Assembly (NCBI GenBank): GCA_031551755.1
Contig: JAVBNE010000090.1
Location: forward strand, 1-7,095
DNA: 7,095 nt
Source: JAVBMU01 sp031551755
GTDB lineage: Bacteria > Actinomycetota > Actinomycetes > Actinomycetales > Cellulomonadaceae
Reading direction: 5' to 3'
The first letter of the stretch is position 1. Each line of letters begins with the position of its first letter. Below are positions 1 to 6,735 of this stretch, in pieces. A model generated the notes under the pieces. It had not been told where the DNA came from. It worked only from the letters and a program-made list of their open reading frames with translations, and made no database searches. A program made the position numbers and the translations under genes.

Positions 1-1
1 T

Positions 2-3000
2 ATCCTGAAAGACATTCAGTTGCAAACCCCCTACAAATTCGTGTACAACGATGCGTTGGTGGAAATGGAAACTATCACTTCGCTTACGGTGAAAAACGAA
101 CCGTTGGAAAGTACGCTTAAAAAGTTGTTGGAGAACAAAGGCATCTCTTACGAAATTAAAGACCAGCAAATTGTTTTGTTTCCCAGCAAGCAAACGCCTG
201 TACAAACGCCTCATGCAGTGCACGGTATTATAAGAGATGAGACCGGCCAGCCTTTGCCGGGCGCTGTTATTACTGTAAAAAACAATACAAAGAAGACAGC
301 AACCAGCGGTATCGACGGGCGGTTTGAGTTGGCGGATATTGACCCCAATGCCGTTTTGCTTATTTCATTTTTAGGGCATGAAACCGTTGAGTTTAAACTG
401 GAAGGAAGAACCGCCATCGGCGTAAGTTTAAAGCCAAGCCTTACCCGATTGGAAGAAGTGGTGGTTGTAGGATACGGCTCTCAAAAGAAAGTCAACCTTA
501 CCGGAGCGGTAACAACGGTGAAAATGGATGAAGTTTTAGGCAACCGGCCCATCAGTTCTTCGGTATTGGCATTGGAAGGCGCCGTGCCCGGCCTTCAAGT
601 GAACCGTTATGACGGTACGCCGGGCGCAAGCACGGAAATGAATATCCGCGGGGTGACCAGCAGGGGAGGCGGTGGCCCGATTGTATTGGTGGACCACGTA
701 CCAATGGATTTAACCATGATTGACCCCAACGATATTGAAAGTATTTCCGTATTAAAAGATGCAGCGGCTTCGGCTATTTATGGGGCGCGTGCCGCTTTTG
801 GGGTTATATTGGTTACTACCAAAAAGGGACAGAAAGACCAACCCACCAGAGTAAACTATTCCAATAGTTTCACCTTTTCTAATCCTACTACGCTACCGGT
901 AAAAGTAAGCCCTTATGAAACGGTCAGCACGTATAAGGAAATGGAACTTACGGCATATACCGGAGGGCAAAACGTGGATACGTGGTTAAATTTTCTGAAT
1001 GAATATGCACAAGGGCAATATCCCGAAGGTTATGTATGGGATAACGGTATCCGCTACAATTTGGCTGCTACCAATGCTTATAAAGATATGATGGATAAAA
1101 ACGGATTTCAACAGCAACATAACATATCCTTTATGGGAGGCAGCCAACGTATTGCCTACAGGGCTTCTTTCGGCCTGGTGAATGAAGACGGAATCCTCGC
1201 CACCGATACCGATAAATATACCCGCTATAATGTTTCCAGTTACATTAGCGCCGATGCCACCAGCTGGCTTACCGGCCAACTGGATGTGCGTTATGCCAAA
1301 GCCACCACATCTACGGCAATGGCATATACCGACCAGGGAGGGAATACCGCCATTTGGTCGGTTGCCACAGGTTACCAGTCCATGGGGCCGCTGGGGTATG
1401 GTGAAGTGTCGCCCGGCGGTGATATCCTTCCTTTCGGATCTCCGCGCAACCTCATTGAATTAGGCCGCCCGAAACGCGGCCGTGGATCCAACGGGAATAT
1501 TCTTGGCCGCGTTATTATTAAGCCTATAACAGGATTGGAAATCACCGGCGAGTATAGCTACTACGCCACATGGTCGGCAAACGATAACTTTAGCAAATCG
1601 TTCGATTACATTACGCCGGTACGTAACGAGAGAGCGACCTCGATTTCCAATGCCAACTCTACTTATAGCATGGCTCAAGGCATTTCGAACACAACGGCTA
1701 TCAACGCTTATGCAACTTATGAAAAGAGAATCGCCGAGCATCACTATGTGAAAATCATGGGAGGCTATAACCAGGAAGCATTTTACAGCGAGTCGCTGGA
1801 AGGCAAAAGGACTACTCCTTTAGACCCGGGTATGCCGTCCTTGAGCCTTGCATCGGGTAGCATGACAACCTCTGATAATTTTTCGGAAACAGCCTTGCGA
1901 AGTTTGTTTTACAGGGTAAACTACGCTTATAAGGACAAATATTTATTAGAGCTGAATGGGCGTTACGACGGCTCTTCCCGTTTCCCGAAAAAAGACCGGT
2001 TCGGATTTTTCCCTTCCTTTTCTGCCGGATGGCGTATCACGGAAGAGCGTTTTATGAATGCCTTGAAACCATACTTGTCCCATGCCAAATTACGTGCCTC
2101 GTGGGGTATCATCGGTAACCAGAATACGGCGGCCTACGGCTACATGTCCACCATGAGCCCGACCGATGCCGACTGGATATTGCCCGGCGACACGAAACCC
2201 GTGCGTTCCATCTCCACCCCGACAATGGTTAGCGCCTCTTTTACATGGGAAAAAATAGAAACGCTGGATATAGGAGTGGATATGGGCTTTGTCGGGAATC
2301 GCCTGAATCTTGTTTTCGACTGGTATCAACGCGATACACGCGGCATGATGGCTCCGGTTAAACCTTTGCCGAACACGTTGGGTGGCTCGGCTCCGCAAAC
2401 CAATTCCGCCTCCTTGCGGGCAAAAGGTTGGGAATTGTCCTTAGAATGGCGCGACCATATCGGGAAAGATATACACTACAATCTGGGTTTCAAACTGTAC
2501 GACTCCAGGTCGGTGATGACGGATTATAATAATTTGGACGGGCTTATATATAGCGGAAACAACCTATCCTACCGTACCGGCATGGTGTTTGGCGATATAT
2601 GGGGATACGTAACCGACCGTTTTTACACGATGGATGATTTTGACCGGCAGCCCGACGGAACATTGAAGCTCAAGTCCGGTATTCCCTATTTCGAAGGTTA
2701 TCCGGCCCCTAATCCCGGAGATATTCTGTATAAAAATTTCGACGGTGCGAATGCCGACGGGAAGCTTATCATTAATGGGGGAAAGGCTACTATGGAAGAC
2801 CACGGCGACAAACAGATCATCGGGAATAACCTTCCCCGTTATCAATATTCTATTACGGGAGGCTTCGGATGGAAAAGTTTTGATATTTCCCTCTTTTTTA
2901 ACGGCGTGGGAAAACGCGACCTTTGGAATGGCGGTTTCTGGGTACCTACGGGTACAGGTCCTACCGCTGTTTACGATTTTCAACTCGACCACTGGACAGA

Positions 3001-3373
3001 GGATAATCCGAATGCTTACTATCCCCGGTTATATGGCCAAGGGGGGAATAATGGCGCCAATTCACAGGTTCAAACAAAATATTTAATGAACGGGGCTTAC
3101 TTTCGCCTGAAAAATGTGACGATAGGTTATAACCTTCCGAAAAACATTTGCGATAAAATAAAATTACAAGCGCTACGAGTGTTTGTAAGCGGCGAAAATC
3201 TTTTCACCTGGCATCATTTGCCCAAGGGATTCAATCCCGATTCTTATTTTAATTGGGTAGGCAGCAACCAAGGCGTGAGCTATCCCGGCGATGCGTCAAC
3301 CGATTCGGGCGACTTGTTCTGGTCGTATCCGCTCATGCGGCAATTTTCATTCGGGCTCAACATAACATTCTAA
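2..3373 (+). CDS. SusC/RagA-family TonB-linked outer-membrane transporter with STN domain (5' partial)
   Basis: This is the outer-membrane barrel of a SusCD importer, which moves a nutrient (often an oligosaccharide or peptide) into the periplasm using TonB energy. The reading frame is open from the left edge (nt 2), and 1123 residues are visible. Counting from that first codon, residues ~1-60 look like an STN domain, ~73-145 form a CarboxypepD_reg-like beta-sandwich, and LEEVVVVGYG (150-159) is the usual linker/TonB-box region. The plug follows to ~276, with NDIESISVLKDAAASAIYGA marking the SusC/RagA signature. The remainder is the beta-barrel, ending in QFSFGLNITF with a C-terminal Phe as expected for barrel insertion. 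The TTG at nt 20 lies inside the STN domain and is not a credible start, so the true start and signal peptide lie upstream. An STN domain is known to contact FecR-type anti-sigma factors, so control by an ECF sigma/FecR pair is inferred. Only one cysteine is visible (residue ~1050). The substrate is unknown. Confidence 0.96.
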   Translation: MLKDIQLQTPYKFVYNDALVEMETITSLTVKNEPLESTLKKLLENKGISYEIKDQQIVLFPSKQTPVQTPHAVHGIIRDETGQPLPGAVITVKNNTKKTATSGIDGRFELADIDPNAVLLISFLGHETVEFKLEGRTAIGVSLKPSLTRLEEVVVVGYGSQKKVNLTGAVTTVKMDEVLGNRPISSSVLALEGAVPGLQVNRYDGTPGASTEMNIRGVTSRGGGGPIVLVDHVPMDLTMIDPNDIESISVLKDAAASAIYGARAAFGVILVTTKKGQKDQPTRVNYSNSFTFSNPTTLPVKVSPYETVSTYKEMELTAYTGGQNVDTWLNFLNEYAQGQYPEGYVWDNGIRYNLAATNAYKDMMDKNGFQQQHNISFMGGSQRIAYRASFGLVNEDGILATDTDKYTRYNVSSYISADATSWLTGQLDVRYAKATTSTAMAYTDQGGNTAIWSVATGYQSMGPLGYGEVSPGGDILPFGSPRNLIELGRPKRGRGSNGNILGRVIIKPITGLEITGEYSYYATWSANDNFSKSFDYITPVRNERATSISNANSTYSMAQGISNTTAINAYATYEKRIAEHHYVKIMGGYNQEAFYSESLEGKRTTPLDPGMPSLSLASGSMTTSDNFSETALRSLFYRVNYAYKDKYLLELNGRYDGSSRFPKKDRFGFFPSFSAGWRITEERFMNALKPYLSHAKLRASWGIIGNQNTAAYGYMSTMSPTDADWILPGDTKPVRSISTPTMVSASFTWEKIETLDIGVDMGFVGNRLNLVFDWYQRDTRGMMAPVKPLPNTLGGSAPQTNSASLRAKGWELSLEWRDHIGKDIHYNLGFKLYDSRSVMTDYNNLDGLIYSGNNLSYRTGMVFGDIWGYVTDRFYTMDDFDRQPDGTLKLKSGIPYFEGYPAPNPGDILYKNFDGANADGKLIINGGKATMEDHGDKQIIGNNLPRYQYSITGGFGWKSFDISLFFNGVGKRDLWNGGFWVPTGTGPTAVYDFQLDHWTEDNPNAYYPRLYGQGGNNGANSQVQTKYLMNGAYFRLKNVTIGYNLPKNICDKIKLQALRVFVSGENLFTWHHLPKGFNPDSYFNWVGSNQGVSYPGDASTDSGDLFWSYPLMRQFSFGLNITF

Positions 3374-3379
3374 GGAGGA
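3372..3379 (+). promoter_or_regulatory. Consensus Shine-Dalgarno site for the susD-like gene, overlapping the susC stop codon
   Basis: The string AAGGAGGA begins on the last two bases of the susC-like TAA stop (3371-3373) and ends 7 nt before the susD-like ATG at 3387. It contains the full AAGGAGG anti-SD complement. Bacteroidota genes usually lack strong Shine-Dalgarno sequences, so this one stands out. Its placement on the stop codon suggests that ribosomes finishing susC could promote initiation on susD, giving balanced synthesis of the two partners. The coupling is inference. Confidence 0.8.
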
Positions 3380-3386
3380 CTAACAC

Positions 3387-5333
3387 ATGAAAAAAAATAT
3401 ACTCTTTTTATTATTGGCGGGTTTGTTTGGCTCGTGCCTGAACAACGAATATCTGGAACGCCTGCCGCTGAATAAACAAAGTGAAGAAACATTCTTTACG
3501 ACATACGATAATTTCAAAAGCTATGCATGGTATTCCTATCAGGTATTAACCGGCTATCCCCGTGATATTAACGACCGGACATTTTTTGAATCGAATACGG
3601 ATAATTGCTTTCAAGGCAACAGTGCAAACAATCCCAACCCGTACACTACGGACGGAAAAATTGTCATTCCCACGGCAAAAGGCGGTAACGGTTGGAGTTT
3701 TACCAATATCCGGCGCATCAATGTGATGCTGGACAATATCGACGGTTCCGTGATGACGCAAACCGATAAAGACCATTGGCGTAGCGTGGGATACGTATTT
3801 AAGTCGATAGAGTATTTCAACCTTATTTCGCGCTTTGGCGATGTAACGTGGGAAGAACATACCGTAACCGATCAGGACAAGGATATTCTTTACGGCCCGC
3901 GTACCCCGAGAGTAGAAGTGGCCTCTAAAGTGTTGGATATGCTTTTGTTTGCAAAAGCGCATATTAAACCGGGAGGAGACGGCCCCAACACCATTAATCT
4001 TGATGTGGTAAATGCCCTTATTTCTCGTTTCGGACTTTTTGAGGGAACTTGGCGCAAGTATCATAAAATTGCCGATGCAGCGGATTCCCATACGGCCAGC
4101 GAATTTTTGGAAGCCAGTTTTGCCGCTTCCTCCGAGTTGATAAACAAATACCCTACTGTAAATGCAAGTTATGAAGATTTATTCAACTCGGAAAATCTTG
4201 CCAGCGTAACCGGTGTTTTAATGTACAGGAACTGGTATTCTACCCAGAACTTAGGGCATAACCTGACAAGCAGTTGCCGCACGGCCAACATGCAGATTCA
4301 CGAAATGTCGGCAAGTGCCATACAGGCATACCTGTGTAACGACGGACGGCCTATCAGCACCAGCGCTGTTTACCAAGGCGGCAGTTATGCGGCCGACACC
4401 GCCAGCATGTACAGGGAGTTCCGTAACCGCGACCGGCGTTTATACTACACTATATGCCCGCCGTATAAGGTGAATACCGCTACGGCAAATTCTTCGGACG
4501 CCTTTACGTACACCGGCAATCCGGAAGACCGGTTTTATATCGACAGTTTGAAAAATAATAACATTTCCAAAAAAGCATTGCCATTGATAAATAATGCAAA
4601 GGCTTACCTTCGGGAGATGCCGCATGTGCGCACTGCACGGTATAACATGTCCCAAACGTTTATGGTATCTACCGGCGGGTATTATATTTGCAAGTATTAC
4701 AATATCACAACGGATGTATCCAGCACCCGTTTAGTGAATGGCAATGATGCTCCGCTATTCCGTATGGGCGAAGTGCGGGTAAACCACGCTGAAGCGGCCT
4801 GGGAATTAGGTAAGGCGGCCAGCGAAATAGAAAAAGCCATTAATCCGTTGCGTGCCCGTGCCGGTGTTGCTCCTATGATAGTGGCCAACATTGATGCCAA
4901 TTTCGACCTCGCCAGAGATAAAGGCCCATCGATGGCCGAAGGACGGATTTATGAAGGGGACTATGAAGTGGATCCTGTGCTATGGGAAATCAGGCGCGAA
5001 CGGCGCATAGAACTCATCGTGGAAGGTTTCCGGTTCGACGATCTGAGACGGTGGCGCAAAGGGAAATATATGAATCAAATACAACTGGGCGCTTATGTAA
5101 AAAAGACGGATTTTGAAGATAGCAGACATGTTACCGAACCGGATATTACTAAATTTACATTGGCTATTTATCCCGACCCGGATGCCGATGCCGGACGTCT
5201 TATGATGTTCAAGGCGCCTAATTTAAACGATGCAAAACAAGGATGGCAAGACAAGTATTATTTATTTGCCCTGTCGCATGAAGATTTGACCTTGAACCCT
5301 GCGCTTAAACAGAATCCGGGTTACGGGGAATAA
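3387..5333 (+). CDS. SusD/RagB-family nutrient-binding outer-membrane lipoprotein
   Basis: This is the surface lipoprotein partner of SusC, which captures substrate and closes as a lid over the barrel. The 648-residue length is at the upper end of the usual SusD range. MKKNILFLLLAGLFGSC is a lipoprotein signal peptide with the lipobox cysteine at residue 17. It is followed by LNNEYLERLPL, the usual start of a mature SusD. Residues ~18-230 match the SusD N-terminal helical (TPR-like) domain. The C-terminal domain carries the family hallmark RRERRIELIVEGFRF then DDLRRW (536-556), and the protein ends with LTLNPALKQNPGYGE, the typical SusD tail. The start is fixed by the signal peptide and the strong upstream ribosome site. 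It begins 13 nt after susC and is surely co-transcribed with it. Besides the lipid-bearing Cys17 there are five cysteines (74, 297, 317, 357, 435), of interest given the thioredoxin-like gene that follows. The ligand cannot be predicted from sequence. Confidence 0.96.
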   Translation: MKKNILFLLLAGLFGSCLNNEYLERLPLNKQSEETFFTTYDNFKSYAWYSYQVLTGYPRDINDRTFFESNTDNCFQGNSANNPNPYTTDGKIVIPTAKGGNGWSFTNIRRINVMLDNIDGSVMTQTDKDHWRSVGYVFKSIEYFNLISRFGDVTWEEHTVTDQDKDILYGPRTPRVEVASKVLDMLLFAKAHIKPGGDGPNTINLDVVNALISRFGLFEGTWRKYHKIADAADSHTASEFLEASFAASSELINKYPTVNASYEDLFNSENLASVTGVLMYRNWYSTQNLGHNLTSSCRTANMQIHEMSASAIQAYLCNDGRPISTSAVYQGGSYAADTASMYREFRNRDRRLYYTICPPYKVNTATANSSDAFTYTGNPEDRFYIDSLKNNNISKKALPLINNAKAYLREMPHVRTARYNMSQTFMVSTGGYYICKYYNITTDVSSTRLVNGNDAPLFRMGEVRVNHAEAAWELGKAASEIEKAINPLRARAGVAPMIVANIDANFDLARDKGPSMAEGRIYEGDYEVDPVLWEIRRERRIELIVEGFRFDDLRRWRKGKYMNQIQLGAYVKKTDFEDSRHVTEPDITKFTLAIYPDPDADAGRLMMFKAPNLNDAKQGWQDKYYLFALSHEDLTLNPALKQNPGYGE

Positions 5334-5391
5334 TGGCTAAAACAGTTCAACGCTTATGAAAATAGAAACGAAAGCAGGCACAATAAACATT

Positions 5392-6519
5392 ATGAAACAC
5401 TTATTTATCTTTTTACTCCTTCCCTTACTGATGCTATCGACACATATGGCAAAGGGGCAGCAGTATCAAATCAGCGGAAAGATTACCGGCGACATGAACG
5501 GGAAAACCGTCTATATGAAACAGTTTGACGGGAAAACGATGCGCTATTCCAAATCGATTGCCGATAGCGCCTTAATCGCGAACAATGAGTTTTTGCTCAC
5601 CGGAAGCGTTCCTTATCCGGACTTCTATAGCCTTTCTTTCAGCGGCGAAGAATTCGATATTTTCATGGTGGTGGACAATTGTTCCATTGCTGTGGATATT
5701 GACAAGGATAACCCGAAGAACAATAAAGTCAGCGGTTCGCCGCTCAATGATTCCTACGTGCAATACAACAGTACGTTGGGCGATTCTCTTTATCCGCGGA
5801 TTATGAAATATCGACGCGAGATGTCTGCTATAAAGCAAGCCGGCGGTACCACACCCGAGAATGAAGAACGGCTCAAAAAGGAATTTCAGTCCATCATGGA
5901 CGACGAGCAAGCGTATAAATTAGCATACATCAATCAACACCCGAACTCCATCGTATCGGCATTCATTTTACGCGGGATGTATGAGAAACTTCCCACTGCA
6001 GAAACAGCAAACCTACTTGGTAGATTCGACGGCGTTATTGGAAATTCTTCTTACGTTACGGCTATTAAAAATCATTTGGGAGCGTTGCAAAAAGTTGACG
6101 CAGGACAATTGTTTACAGATGTGCAAATGCAGGATGCAAGCGGTAAAAATACCGCCTTATCCGATTTTGTAGGAAAGAAGAAGTATGTGCTCCTTGATTT
6201 TTGGGCTTCGTGGTGTGGCCCCTGCCGTGCCGAGAATCCGAATTTAGTTTTGTTATACAACAAGTACAAAGATAAAGGCTTTGAAATTGTTGGGATTTCG
6301 CTGGATGTTAAAAAAGATGAATGGATAAAAGCCATTGCAAAAGATAAAATCACCTGGCCGCAACTATCGGATCTGAATAAGCAAAACAAAGCGGCTGCGG
6401 CCTATCAAGTAAGAACAATTCCGGCAACTGTCCTGATAGATCAAGACGGTACGATTATAGCAAAAGATTTGCGCGGTGCGGCTTTGGAAGAAAAATTAGA
6501 AACGCTCTTCGAAAAATAA
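5392..6519 (+). CDS. Exported TlpA/ResA-like thiol-disulfide oxidoreductase with N-terminal DUF4369 domain
   Basis: This is a periplasm-facing thioredoxin-fold protein, expected to reduce or rearrange disulfides. With the start at 5392 it has 375 residues. MKHLFIFLLLPLLMLSTHMAKG is a clean Sec signal peptide, with probable signal peptidase I cleavage after AKG (residue 22). No lipobox cysteine is seen, so a soluble periplasmic protein is expected. Residues ~25-115 resemble DUF4369 (YQISGKITGDMNGKTVYMKQ) and are followed by a helical linker. Residues ~240-375 form the AhpC/TlpA-type thioredoxin domain, with active site WASWCGPC (Cys275, Cys278), the cis-proline loop TIPAT (Pro344) and LIDQDGTII. 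An in-frame ATG at 5356 would add 12 residues before the signal peptide. I prefer 5392 because it gives a normal signal peptide and follows an A/T-rich stretch typical of Bacteroidota starts. It lies 58 nt (or 22 nt from 5356) after susD, in the same operon. The in vivo target is unknown. Confidence 0.92.
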   Translation: MKHLFIFLLLPLLMLSTHMAKGQQYQISGKITGDMNGKTVYMKQFDGKTMRYSKSIADSALIANNEFLLTGSVPYPDFYSLSFSGEEFDIFMVVDNCSIAVDIDKDNPKNNKVSGSPLNDSYVQYNSTLGDSLYPRIMKYRREMSAIKQAGGTTPENEERLKKEFQSIMDDEQAYKLAYINQHPNSIVSAFILRGMYEKLPTAETANLLGRFDGVIGNSSYVTAIKNHLGALQKVDAGQLFTDVQMQDASGKNTALSDFVGKKKYVLLDFWASWCGPCRAENPNLVLLYNKYKDKGFEIVGISLDVKKDEWIKAIAKDKITWPQLSDLNKQNKAAAAYQVRTIPATVLIDQDGTIIAKDLRGAALEEKLETLFEK

Positions 6520-6567
6520 AGAAGTTCTTGGGTTTAATTAAAATTAGTTGGGGCATTTTAATGCGAG

Positions 6568-6610
6568 GGGAAGCGGCTGCCGGAATAAACGGGAGCCGCT
6601 TCTTATTTTA
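6568..6610 (+). terminator. Intrinsic (Rho-independent) terminator closing the susC-susD-thioredoxin operon
   Basis: Perfect 9-bp arms GAAGCGGCT (6570-6578) and AGCCGCTTC (6594-6602) pair as a GC-rich stem. After one G-G mismatch the stem continues with CCG/CGG (6580-6582 with 6590-6592) around a 7-nt loop. The right arm runs straight into TTATTTTA (6603-6610), a U-rich tail. Two G-T pairs (6568-6569 with 6603-6604) can extend the base. It sits 50 nt after the stop codon of the thioredoxin-like gene. There is no A-tract on the other side, so it appears to act only on the + strand. Confidence 0.85.
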
Positions 6611-6714
6611 TCGCAATACATCTTGTTAATTTCATTAAAAGCACACTCATCCAGTACGTTGCATGCAAAATTTTCATTTGCCGCATACTACCCAAAAGAT
6701 GCTTAAAATTTTTC

Positions 6715-6722
6715 TATCTTTG
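6715..6722 (+). promoter_or_regulatory. Bacteroidetes-type promoter -7 element (TATCTTTG) for the ECF sigma gene
   Basis: TATCTTTG is an exact match to the TAnnTTTG -7 consensus read by the primary sigma factor of Bacteroidota. It lies in a non-coding gap, beyond a terminator and 13 nt before the ATG of the sigma gene. No TTTG-like -33 element is present at the expected 19-21 nt spacing; the nearest TTTG (6677-6680) is 34 nt upstream, which is too far. The A/T-rich run just upstream (6704-6713) may compensate. The transcription start should fall only a few bases before the ATG. Confidence 0.65.
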
Positions 6723-6735
6723 TTTTTTCATTTTG

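Larger units (their letters stand above)
6520..6735. other. Intergenic region between the susCD operon and the ECF sigma gene
   Basis: This 216-nt gap separates two transcription units. It holds the terminator hairpin (6568-6610) and the -7 promoter element (6715-6722). Otherwise I see only small A/T-rich symmetries: the palindrome TTTAATTAAA (6533-6542), the inverted repeat TTAAT-ttc-ATTAA (6626-6638) and TGCATGCA (6660-6667). None can be assigned as an operator. No open reading frame, tRNA or riboswitch-like structure was recognised. Confidence 0.6.

Noticed and set aside
20..22. TTG at nt 20 as the start codon of the SusC-like gene
   Set aside because: The frame is open back to the left edge, and the upstream residues (ILKDIQ) continue the STN domain. 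A start here would leave no signal peptide, which an outer-membrane protein must have.
2564..2992. Minus-strand open frame of 142 codons inside the susC-like gene
   Set aside because: It is antisense to conserved beta-barrel coding sequence and its translation resembles no known family. It is best explained as a chance open frame.
3390..3397. Run of eight A's directly after the susD start codon, as a possible phase-variable slippage tract
   Set aside because: It simply encodes the Met-Lys-Lys-Asn start of a signal peptide in an A-rich context. Eight A's is short for phase variation and nothing else supports switching.
3546..4091. Minus-strand open frame of 181 codons inside the susD-like gene
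   Set aside because: It lies wholly antisense to a well-supported SusD gene, shows no recognisable domain, and has no promoter or ribosome site that I can see.
6533..6542. Palindrome TTTAATTAAA downstream of the thioredoxin-like gene, as a possible operator
   Set aside because: Short A/T-only palindromes are expected by chance in A/T-rich gaps, and its position after the operon and before the terminator gives it no regulatory logic.
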